From: Zhongshania sp.
Lineage (GTDB): Bacteria; Pseudomonadota; Gammaproteobacteria; Pseudomonadales; Spongiibacteraceae
Direction of reading: 5' to 3'
NCBI RefSeq assembly: GCF_029212375.1
Contig: NZ_JARGNU010000004.1
Span: forward strand, 1 to 64,000
Length of the DNA: 64,000 nt
The notes beneath the pieces were generated by a model. It was not told where the DNA came from and did no database searches. It saw nothing but the letters and a program-made list of their open reading frames with translations. Positions within the stretch are counted from its first letter, which is position 1. Every line of letters begins with the position of its first letter. The position numbers and the translations under genes were made by a program. Shown piece after piece: positions 18,793 through 25,898 of this stretch.

Positions 18793-18870
18793 ATTCAATT
18801 CGGTTTAACTCAGCCGAGCCGTTTTCTCCGCGGTGCCCAGTCGGATCTCATTCGGACGCCGTCTCAACGT

Positions 18871-18929
18871 TAGCGCTATTGCACAAAAAATGTATTATGC
18901 TTGCGGTGCTTGCTTAAATATAGCGCTAT
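18871..18929. repeat. Paired TAGCGCTAT elements, 50 bp apart
   Basis: The 8-bp palindrome TAGCGCTA with a shared 3' T occurs at 18871-18879 and again at 18921-18929. A spacing of about five helical turns puts them on nearly the same DNA face, which suits cooperative binding of a dimeric regulator upstream of the kinase operon. Confidence 0.35.
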
Positions 18930-19111
18930 CTACCCTTTTGGATGCGTATTACTGGCAACCATTAGTGTGGACTATTTCTTTATTTATCAATTAGTAAGGC
19001 CACTCATCGCGTTGTTTGTTGACGGTAAGTACATCCCCCAGTTACCCCTGCGGTTTTAAGCCGTTTACACTGGCATTTGAAATAAGAAGTCTCTGCTCAT
19101 CAGGAGATAGA

Positions 19112-20635
19112 ATGAAAGATCAGGATGCAGTAAATGACTTACTGTCGCGCACCAAAGCTATTGTCGAAACGATTGTGGATGGCGTTATCACTATCAGTGA
19201 TCGCGGTTTAATTGAAACGGTTAATCCGGCTGCAGAAAACATCTTTGGCTACAGCTTAGCGGAATTGTCTGGGCAGAATGTTGCTATGTTAATGCCCAAC
19301 CCCTATCGCAAAGAGCACGACGGCTATCTGGATAATTATCTAAGCACAGGCGATAAGAAAATTATTGGTATTGGCCGCGAAGTAACGGGGCTGCGTAAAG
19401 ACGGTACTACTTTTCCTCTAGAACTCGCCATTAGCGAGATGGAAGTTAACGGCCAGCGGATGTTTACCGGTATTGTTCGGGACATCTCCCAGCGTAAAGT
19501 GACGGAAGACAAGTTGCGAGAGCTCTTTGCCCGCACTAAAGCCATTCTCGACACCATTGTAGATGGCGTTATTACCATCAGTGATCGCGGTAGCATAGAA
19601 ACCGTGAACCCCGCTGCGGAAAAGATTTTTGGTTACCGCCTAGATGAAATTAGCGGCCGGAATGTGTCAATGCTAATGCCGGCACCGTACCGGAGTGAGC
19701 ACGACGGTTACCTTAGTAATTACTTGAATACCGGCGAGAAAAAGATTATCGGAATTGGCCGCGAAGTAACAGGCTTGCGTAAAGACGGCACTACTTTTCC
19801 TCTAGAACTTGCCATTAGTGAGATGGAGGTCAATGGTCAGCGTATGTTTACGGGTATTGTGCGCGATATATCTGAGCGTCAAGAGACCGAAGAGAAACTG
19901 CGCGAAGCCATGCGGCGAGTGCACGAGCAGCGAATTAAAGACGAATTTATTGCCACGGTGAGTCATGAGTTGCGAACCCCGTTGACGTCGATTAAGGCCG
20001 CTTTGGAATTAATTATTGGCGATGTTGTTGTAGCAGGTTCAGACCAAGAAAAAATGCTAATCAGTATCGCGCATAAAAACAGCGACCGCTTATTACTATT
20101 GATTAACGACATTTTGGATATATCTAAAATCGAATCTGAAAAAATGCAGCTGAATCTAAAACGGGTGTCAGTGCGTCGCTTTTTGGAAACGGCTATTTCA
20201 GACAACCAAGCCTATGCCGAAAAGCATCATGTTAAGTTTAGCCTGCTCCGCTGTTCAAAAAACCTTTATATTCATGTCGATCCCGACCGGCTTATGCAGG
20301 TAATGAGTAATTTAATGTCGAATGCCGCGAAATTTTCGCACCAAAATGCATTGGTCGAAGTACTGGCCGAGCAACGGGCGGAAAATGTTCGTATCACAGT
20401 GCGCGATAAAGGCCCTGGTATTCCCTTAAGTTTCCAAGGCAGAGTGTTTGATAAATTTACTCAGGCAGACACCTCAGATAAACGCCAGATGAGTGGTACG
20501 GGTTTGGGGCTGCACATTTCGAAAGCGATTATAGAACGGCATCATGGCGAGCTTTCCTTTGAGTCTGTTATTGGCGAAGGAACCGAATTTCATATTGATC
20601 TTAAACAGCAAATACAACGACAAGGAAACCAGTGA
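19112..20635 (+). CDS. Sensor histidine kinase with two FixL-like (heme-type) PAS domains
   Basis: 507 residues from ATG 19112 (CAGGAGAT site). Two PAS domains, at about 13-135 and 141-263, are near-identical tandem copies. Both keep the FixL features: EHDGYL with His69 and His197, and GIGREV with Arg89 and Arg217, each His-Arg pair exactly 20 residues apart, as are the heme-ligand His and oxygen-sensing Arg of FixL. HisKA follows with His285 (TVSHELRTPLTSI) and a complete HATPase (DKGPGI, GTGLGL). There is no membrane segment, so it is cytoplasmic. It is coupled (TGATG) to a receiver gene and then an Hpt gene. An oxygen or NO sensing role is inferred from the PAS residues, not shown. Confidence 0.88.
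   Translation: MKDQDAVNDLLSRTKAIVETIVDGVITISDRGLIETVNPAAENIFGYSLAELSGQNVAMLMPNPYRKEHDGYLDNYLSTGDKKIIGIGREVTGLRKDGTTFPLELAISEMEVNGQRMFTGIVRDISQRKVTEDKLRELFARTKAILDTIVDGVITISDRGSIETVNPAAEKIFGYRLDEISGRNVSMLMPAPYRSEHDGYLSNYLNTGEKKIIGIGREVTGLRKDGTTFPLELAISEMEVNGQRMFTGIVRDISERQETEEKLREAMRRVHEQRIKDEFIATVSHELRTPLTSIKAALELIIGDVVVAGSDQEKMLISIAHKNSDRLLLLINDILDISKIESEKMQLNLKRVSVRRFLETAISDNQAYAEKHHVKFSLLRCSKNLYIHVDPDRLMQVMSNLMSNAAKFSHQNALVEVLAEQRAENVRITVRDKGPGIPLSFQGRVFDKFTQADTSDKRQMSGTGLGLHISKAIIERHHGELSFESVIGEGTEFHIDLKQQIQRQGNQ
19148..19903 (+). repeat. Intragenic tandem duplication of PAS unit (384-bp period)
   Basis: Unit 1 begins at 19148 (RTKAIVETIVDG) and unit 2 at 19532 (RTKAILDTIVDG). Long protein blocks are identical between units, for example EVTGLRKDGTTFPLELAIS and EVNGQRMFTGIVRDIS. 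The DNA differs mainly at synonymous sites, so the duplication is not fresh but the protein has been kept nearly uniform. Confidence 0.9.
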
Positions 20636-21030
20636 TGAAAGGCTACGCAGCACTGGAAAAGATTTTATACATCGAGGATGAACCCGATATACGCTTAGTT
20701 GCTGAAATCGCCTTGCGCCAAGTTGGAAAATTAAACGTTATTACTTGTGCCAATGGCGAAGAGGGTTTGAGCTTGATTCATGAGTTCATGCCGCAGCTGA
20801 TTATTTTGGATGTAATGATGCCTGGAATGGACGGGCCGCAAATACTGAGCAAGCTTCGAACGATGCCTGAATTTATGCTTACGCCAGTTATTTTTATTAC
20901 GGCGAAAGTGCAACCCGATGAAGTTGAACAATTTAAAAAGCTCGGCGCGGTTGATGTGATTACCAAGCCCTTCCATCCCATGACCTTAGCAAACGACGTA
21001 CGCGCAATCTGGGCAACGTGCCATGAGTGA
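20635..21030 (+). CDS. Single-domain response regulator (REC)
   Basis: 131 residues, one receiver domain only: acidic pair IEDEPD, phospho-acceptor Asp59 in LIILDVMMPGMDG, Thr in FITAK and Lys in VITKPFHPM. No output domain, so it works as a phosphate shuttle or by protein contact. It overlaps the kinase stop (TGATG) and the next gene's start, giving a three-gene phosphorelay. GTG 20632 is an alternative start; ATG 20635 has the better spacing from AAGGAA. Confidence 0.92.
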   Translation: MKGYAALEKILYIEDEPDIRLVAEIALRQVGKLNVITCANGEEGLSLIHEFMPQLIILDVMMPGMDGPQILSKLRTMPEFMLTPVIFITAKVQPDEVEQFKKLGAVDVITKPFHPMTLANDVRAIWATCHE

Positions 21031-21403
21031 TGACGAATTTAGTGGAAGCGCTAGTGTGGATTCACAATTGCTTGAGCTTCAAAACGACTATATTGCGGGC
21101 TTGCGTGGCCGCATTACGCCGTTAATGAATGCATGGCAAAAATGTGTCAATAGCGACTATGCCGCAGATTCGCTGCAAGAGGTTTACCGCAGTGTGCACG
21201 CGATTGCGGGCACTTCAAGTATGCTGAATGTAAGTCCTGTCGATGTTTTCAGTAATAAAGCGCAGGTATTAATACACGGACTAATGAATACTGACGATAG
21301 GGATTCTGCGCTGTTTATTGAACTGGATAAAACACTAAAGACGTTAGAGTTGGCGGTGTTATCTGGTGAGGTTAAGGCACCGCCTATTAACCTGAATGGC
21401 TAA
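21023..21403 (+). CDS. Hpt-domain phosphotransfer protein
   Basis: 126 residues, predicted all-helical. His59 lies in YRSVHAIAGTSSMLNV, the Hpt signature (H-x-[IL]-[KA]-G...A/S). Starts 8 bp inside the upstream receiver gene, so it is translated with it. It presumably passes phosphate from the receiver to an unlinked output regulator; no DNA-binding or enzymatic output regulator is in this operon. Confidence 0.8.
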   Translation: MSDDEFSGSASVDSQLLELQNDYIAGLRGRITPLMNAWQKCVNSDYAADSLQEVYRSVHAIAGTSSMLNVSPVDVFSNKAQVLIHGLMNTDDRDSALFIELDKTLKTLELAVLSGEVKAPPINLNG

Positions 21404-21527
21404 TTTGCGAGAAATCCCTACGCAAGATTCTTGAGTAAATCTACTTTGCATTAACTCCCGTATAAAGCCATGTTATTGCGCTCATTACTTGGCGCAGTTT
21501 AATTTTGGATTAGCAGGGAGATACACC

Positions 21528-21869
21528 ATGAAATATTTTAGTCTAAAAGCAATTGCGGTTATTTTTACAGCAATGCTGATGAATAGCCATTTAGCCTTAG
21601 CCGCCAGCACTAACTCCAAAGCAAATTTATTTGTTGTTCAAGATTCCCGCTTTGCTGTTGCGGAGCACGATGCGTTGCTCAGTAAGGTGGTGATTGATCA
21701 ATTGCAAACAGATGATAAATTGATGGGTTATATTCAAGTTAGCAATCGAAATGGCGCTATAAGTATTTCGGGGAAGGTTGATTCAGTGTCAATGATCTTT
21801 CGTATTTTTGAAATCACCAAGGATTTACCTGGCGTAGAAAAGGTTGATGTAAGTCAACTGGATACCTAG
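21528..21869 (+). CDS. Periplasmic BON-domain protein
   Basis: 113 residues from ATG 21528, which has an AGGGAG site (an upstream GTG-type extension adds no signal). Signal peptide to about residue 25 (MLMNSHLALAAS). The body fits one BON domain: DALLSKVVIDQLQTDD, IQVSNRNGAISISGKVDS and a final helix-strand LPGVEKVDVSQL. BON proteins such as OsmY bind membranes or envelope polymers under stress. A terminator lies about 120 bp downstream. Placement after the phosphorelay suggests it may be part of the same response. Confidence 0.75.
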   Translation: MKYFSLKAIAVIFTAMLMNSHLALAASTNSKANLFVVQDSRFAVAEHDALLSKVVIDQLQTDDKLMGYIQVSNRNGAISISGKVDSVSMIFRIFEITKDLPGVEKVDVSQLDT

Positions 21870-21987
21870 TGTGCTATACGGAAATACGCTAGCGAATAAG
21901 GTTTTGTGAGCCGTTTGAATAGCGCAGGTCAAGCTAGGCTAGGTTACGATTAATACGGTAAGTAGGCTTGAAAGAGGTGATCTGAGG

Positions 21988-22018
21988 AAGCTGGAGCTTG
22001 TTACGGCCCCAGCTTTTT
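21988..22018 (+). terminator. Terminator after BON gene
   Basis: Stem AAGCTGG (21988-21994) with CCAGCTT (22009-22015), extended by a partial GC stem, then a short T-run. It also separates the convergent ferredoxin gene. Confidence 0.7.
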
Positions 22019-22027
22019 ACACACAAA

Positions 22028-22348
22028 TTAATATTGCGACTCAGGCATCGCAATGATGATGCCATCCATTTCGTCAGTAATAATAACTTGGCAGCTCAAG
22101 CGGCTAGTTTCTTGGGGCTCAAGCACGCAATCCAGCATGTCGGTTTCGGTGCTGTCGGCTGGGCTTACTTTTGAGACCCAGGCTGGATCAATATAGCAAT
22201 GACAGGTTGCGCAGCTACAGCAGCCGCCACACTCGCCCAAAATACCGTCTATGCCGTTGTCGACAGCAGCTTGCATAATGCTGGTGCCAGTTTCGGCGTG
22301 GACTTCTTGGGTGTTTCCGTCATGTGACTTGTAAATAATTAATGGCAT
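22028..22348 (-). CDS. 2Fe-2S ferredoxin, putidaredoxin/adrenodoxin type
   Basis: 106 residues. Cluster ligands are laid out as C-x5-C-x2-C (GECGGCCSCATCHCYI) and a fourth Cys in RLSCQVII, the pattern of vertebrate-type/P450 ferredoxins. It follows the reductase gene on the same strand by 23 bp, so the two form an electron-transfer pair delivering NAD(P)H electrons, most likely to a cytochrome P450. The only P450 in the window is at 34723-35961, 12 kb away, and could be its client. Confidence 0.92.
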   Translation of the reverse strand: MPLIIYKSHDGNTQEVHAETGTSIMQAAVDNGIDGILGECGGCCSCATCHCYIDPAWVSKVSPADSTETDMLDCVLEPQETSRLSCQVIITDEMDGIIIAMPESQY

Positions 22349-22371
22349 GGTATTTCTTCTCGTATTTCGTA

Positions 22372-23592
22372 TTAGTTAAAAGCGTCTTTGATTTCAATGG
22401 ATTCGTCAGCAAGCTTCAATGGGTCTGCAGATTGCCCTGCAGTTAAGGCGCGCTTACACATCATGAATTCTTTGGGGCGATTAATGGCATCTACTGCAAT
22501 CAAATTGCCCTCGCTGAAGTAAAACGCGGCAAAGCTACGGCCCTGCTCGCTATCGCCGCGAATGACAACTTGATCAAAGCCCTGCGACAGACCTGCTATT
22601 TGCAGTTTTAGATCGTACTGATCTGACCAGAACCACGGTAGGGCACGGTAAACCTCCGGCTTGCCGCAAATAGCCTTGGCGGCTATTTTAGCTTGATCGG
22701 TGGCATTTTGTACTGACTCTAAACGCAGTTGACGTTTATAAATTGGGTTGTAGTGGTTGCTACAGTCACCAGCGGCAAAAATGTCGCTGTCATTGGTGGT
22801 CGCAAATTCATCAACCACAATCCCGTTGTCAACGGTGAGGCCGGCGGTTTCTGCGAGTTCGACATTGGGTAGCACTCCAACACCAATAATAACCAAATCG
22901 GCGGGGATAGTGCTGCCATCGGCTAGGCGTACGCCCTCAACGTGTTGTTCGCCAGTAATGGCGTCAACACCGGCTTCGGTGCGAATGTCGACGCCTTCCT
23001 CGGTGTGGATGCGGGTATAAAACGCCGACACTTCCGGTGCCGTCACACGCTGTAAAACCCGTGACATAGCTTCGATAACGGTGACGTTCATGCCAATTTT
23101 GCGCAGCGACGCGGCAGTTTCAAGGCCAATATAACCGCCGCCAATAATTACTGCCGATTTTCCGGGGCCAGTAAATTTATGGGTTTGCTTTACATCATTA
23201 AGGTCGCGCATATAAAACACCCCTGCTAGCTCACTGCCAACAAAGGGTATTTTGCGCACGCGGGCGCCGGTGGTGAGGACCAGCTTAGTATAGGGAACCT
23301 CAACATCGTCTTCTAAAATGATTTTTTTTGCGTCGCGATCAATGCGGGTAACTCGGCTGCCAAGCAGTAAGTCCACCTTATTCTTGGTGTAGAAGTCCGC
23401 AGAGCGAATTAGCAGATCTTCTTCGGTCTTTTCGCCGACAAAAAAGGCTTTGGAGAGTGGCGGCCGGTGGTAGGGTAGGTAGGGCTCGTCACCGACGATA
23501 GATATTTTTCCTTCCCAACCTTCTTGGCGCAGGCTTGAGACCAGTTGGGCGGCAGCATGACTGGCGCCGATTACAATGCAATGTTCACTCAT
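22372..23592 (-). CDS. Ferredoxin reductase, putidaredoxin-reductase-like
   Basis: 406-residue FAD enzyme of the BphA4/PdR family. FAD-binding motif VIGASHAAAQLVSSLR, NAD-binding motif VIIGGGYIGLETAASLRKIG, and the second FAD motif DIFAAGDCSNH are in order; PFVGSELAGVFYMRDL and LRLESVQNATDQAKIAA are family segments. It transfers electrons from NAD(P)H to the adjacent 2Fe-2S ferredoxin. First gene of the pair. Upstream there is an inverted repeat that could regulate it. Confidence 0.92.
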   Translation of the reverse strand: MSEHCIVIGASHAAAQLVSSLRQEGWEGKISIVGDEPYLPYHRPPLSKAFFVGEKTEEDLLIRSADFYTKNKVDLLLGSRVTRIDRDAKKIILEDDVEVPYTKLVLTTGARVRKIPFVGSELAGVFYMRDLNDVKQTHKFTGPGKSAVIIGGGYIGLETAASLRKIGMNVTVIEAMSRVLQRVTAPEVSAFYTRIHTEEGVDIRTEAGVDAITGEQHVEGVRLADGSTIPADLVIIGVGVLPNVELAETAGLTVDNGIVVDEFATTNDSDIFAAGDCSNHYNPIYKRQLRLESVQNATDQAKIAAKAICGKPEVYRALPWFWSDQYDLKLQIAGLSQGFDQVVIRGDSEQGRSFAAFYFSEGNLIAVDAINRPKEFMMCKRALTAGQSADPLKLADESIEIKDAFN

Positions 23593-23907
23593 ATCTGTTT
23601 TCCAGGAGGTTTTCTTTTAATGTCATGTCAGCTGCATGACGCCTATTTTTTTTATCAGTCTGTTCGCCTCGGCAGTTGCATGATCAGGGCGAGTAAAACC
23701 GGAGCTGTATTGTCGGCGATTTTGCCGGCAATTGCATAGGCTTGGCGTATTAATTCGAGTTCAGTTTACAAATTTTTGACTGTCTGGATATTGTAAACAG
23801 AAAATGAAGCTAATTTTGCGGTGTTTGGCACCATTTTTGTGCATGGAATGCGCGTCAGCGGTGATAACAAGCCCCCTTTTTTGTTACCACCCTGTAACCA
23901 GATTTGC
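23593..23907. other. 315-bp region upstream of ferredoxin reductase
   Basis: Non-coding. It contains an inverted repeat GTTTACAA (23764-23771) / TTGTAAAC (23791-23798), a candidate operator, and nothing else recognisable. The crotonase gene ends on its right side, so the promoter here serves the ferredoxin reductase pair. Confidence 0.5.
23764..23798. promoter_or_regulatory. Inverted repeat GTTTACAA...TTGTAAAC
   Basis: Two 8-bp arms separated by 19 bp, about 170 bp upstream of the reductase start. Matching arms, each a TTTACAA-like half-site, suggest an operator; the regulator is unknown. Confidence 0.35.
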
Positions 23908-24705
23908 TTATTTGCCTTCGAATTTCGCTGCGCGTTTTTCTACAAAAGCCGCGACACCCTCGTCGAAATCGGTGGTTTGCCCAGCAATTTTTTGCAGTTC
24001 ACGTTCACATTGAAGGCTGGTTTCCCAGTCGGCATCAACAGCGGTCCACACTGCTTTGCGGATCAGACTGAGTGCGATGGTGGGGCCCTTGGCAAATGCC
24101 AATGCCAAATTGAAGGCTTCTTGCTCCAAATTCTCGTCGGCTACTACGCGGTTAATCAAACCCCATTCCAGCGCTTTTTCGGCCTTAAGCCGCTCACCGG
24201 TCAGCATCAGTTCCATGGTGCGCACTCGGCCAATTGTGCGGCTTAATAGGTGGGTGGCGCCGCCGTCGGGAACCAAACCGATTTTCGAGAAAATTTGGAT
24301 GAAAGTGGCGTTTTCGCTGGCAACCACCATGTCGCCGGCCAGCGCTAGGGATGCACCGAAACCTGCTGCACTGCCGCGTACCGCCGTAATCCAAGGGATT
24401 GGCAGGTTCTTCAGTTTGAGCATGATGGGGTTTAGATGGTTTTCTAATACCAGCCCGATATCGCGTTCGCTGCGATCTTCCGGCATTGGCGCCAGTGGGT
24501 TGCTTGGGTCTAGCGATGCGCCTGAACAGAAGCCGCGGCCCGCCCCGCTAATGATCAGCGCGCGGGCATTGCTGGCAATATGGTCAATGGCGGTGTTTAT
24601 CTCATTCACCATAATGGGGGTGAGGGCGTTGAGTGTTGCTGGTACGTTGAGGGTGAGTATGCCGACCGACTCGCGGATCTCGACTTTTATTTCCTGAAAA
24701 TTCAT
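23908..24705 (-). CDS. Enoyl-CoA hydratase/isomerase, PaaG-like
   Basis: 265-residue crotonase. The oxyanion segments GRGFCSGASLDP and GSAAGFGASLALAGD are intact, and ATFIQIFSKIGLVPDGGATHLL has the FSKIGL-PDGG form of the PaaG group, where an Asp rather than Glu does the proton transfer. Expected activity is therefore double-bond isomerisation or ring-opening/hydration of acyl-CoA in fatty or aromatic acid breakdown. Ribosome site AAGGATAAAAG. Single gene. Confidence 0.85.
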   Translation of the reverse strand: MNFQEIKVEIRESVGILTLNVPATLNALTPIMVNEINTAIDHIASNARALIISGAGRGFCSGASLDPSNPLAPMPEDRSERDIGLVLENHLNPIMLKLKNLPIPWITAVRGSAAGFGASLALAGDMVVASENATFIQIFSKIGLVPDGGATHLLSRTIGRVRTMELMLTGERLKAEKALEWGLINRVVADENLEQEAFNLALAFAKGPTIALSLIRKAVWTAVDADWETSLQCERELQKIAGQTTDFDEGVAAFVEKRAAKFEGK

Positions 24706-24978
24706 CTTTTATCCTTTGGCAATATCGTTTTGGCGGTTTAGATCGCACTATGGCGTTGGCCCAGCCTTAAATGCCCCTACTGTGGAGCAGACCGGTATTT
24801 TGCATGTCTTGGGCCATATGCGCCATCTATAGGCGCGATAAAAGCTGCTTTCGCCGAAGGTTTTTCAGGCACTTGAGCGCAGTTAGCACTGTAGTGGCCT
24901 GGCCGCAAGCGCTGCTTAGCGCGCGACTTTGTGGCATTATGCGCTAGATAATTTGCCTTATAGTAGAGACCTTTGCGG

Positions 24979-25848
24979 ATGGAATCCTTTGGCCCGACCT
25001 CACACAGTTACTTCTCTCAGCGCTTGCGCATGCACTATGTTGACTGGGGAAATCCTGACGCTCCGCCTTTGATTTTATTGCACGGTGGCCAAGATCACTG
25101 CCGCAACTGGGACTGGGTGGCAGAGCATTTGCGTAAGGACTGGCACGTTATTGCGCCGGATTTGCGGGGGCACGGCGACAGCGCTTGGTCGCCAGATGGT
25201 TATTACAGTTTCGATGCCTATCTATGTGATTTAGATCAGCTCATCCAGCAAAAGAACCTTAGTCCTGCGACAATTATTGCCCATTCTATGGGCGGCTCAA
25301 TCGCGGTGCGCTATGCGGCCGTTTTTCCCGAAAAGGTTAAAAAAATGGTCTTGGTGGAAGGCTTGGGCCTCTCCCCAGAGTATATCGACGAGCGGCATAA
25401 CATGCCCTTTACCGAAAAGATGCAGGAGTGGATCAAATACCGCCACGGCTTGGCTGCACGCATGCCCAGACGCTATTCCACCTTGGCTGAGGCCATTCAG
25501 CGTATGCACAACGAAAACAAGCATCTGAGTGCAGAACAGGCGCGACATTTGACGATCCATGGTGTGTCGCAAAATGAGGACGGCAGCTATAGCTGGAAGT
25601 TTGACAACTACAGCCGGCGACTTAGCCCGATGGATCTTGGTGAAGATCAGTTGCGGGCTTTAATTGCCGAAATCAAGTGCCCAATTCTAATGGCGTGGGG
25701 CACCGAGACTTTCATGTCGGAACCGGTTGCTAATGGCCGTTTTGCTCACTTTCAAGATGCCCGCATTGTGTATTATCAAGATGCTGGTCACTGGTTACAC
25801 CACGATCAATTAGATGCCTTTATCGCCGACGTGAATGCGTTTATATAA
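24979..25848 (+). CDS. Alpha/beta hydrolase
   Basis: 289-290 residues of alpha/beta-hydrolase fold. Oxyanion loop ILLHGGQDHCRNWDWV, the strand LRGHGDSAWSPDG, nucleophile elbow AHSMGGS and C-terminal catalytic His in DAGHWLHHDQ are visible; the acid residue is probably an Asp/Glu near GTETFMSEP. Substrate unknown; esterase or epoxide-hydrolase/haloalkane-type activities share this layout. A TTG two codons upstream is possible, but ATG 24979 is taken. The helicase gene follows by 50 bp. Confidence 0.85.
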   Translation: MESFGPTSHSYFSQRLRMHYVDWGNPDAPPLILLHGGQDHCRNWDWVAEHLRKDWHVIAPDLRGHGDSAWSPDGYYSFDAYLCDLDQLIQQKNLSPATIIAHSMGGSIAVRYAAVFPEKVKKMVLVEGLGLSPEYIDERHNMPFTEKMQEWIKYRHGLAARMPRRYSTLAEAIQRMHNENKHLSAEQARHLTIHGVSQNEDGSYSWKFDNYSRRLSPMDLGEDQLRALIAEIKCPILMAWGTETFMSEPVANGRFAHFQDARIVYYQDAGHWLHHDQLDAFIADVNAFI

Positions 25849-25898
25849 GCGAGTTCGCTATACCGCACTGCCCTCAAACGAGTAGCTAAACCACCTTT

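Larger units (their letters stand above)
18722..19111. other. 390-bp intergenic region before the FixL-like kinase
   Basis: Contains the terminator of the barrel gene and two copies of TAGCGCTAT spaced 50 bp apart (both listed separately). An in-frame extension of the kinase from TTG 19016 exists but lacks a ribosome site and any domain, so I treat it as non-coding. Confidence 0.5.
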
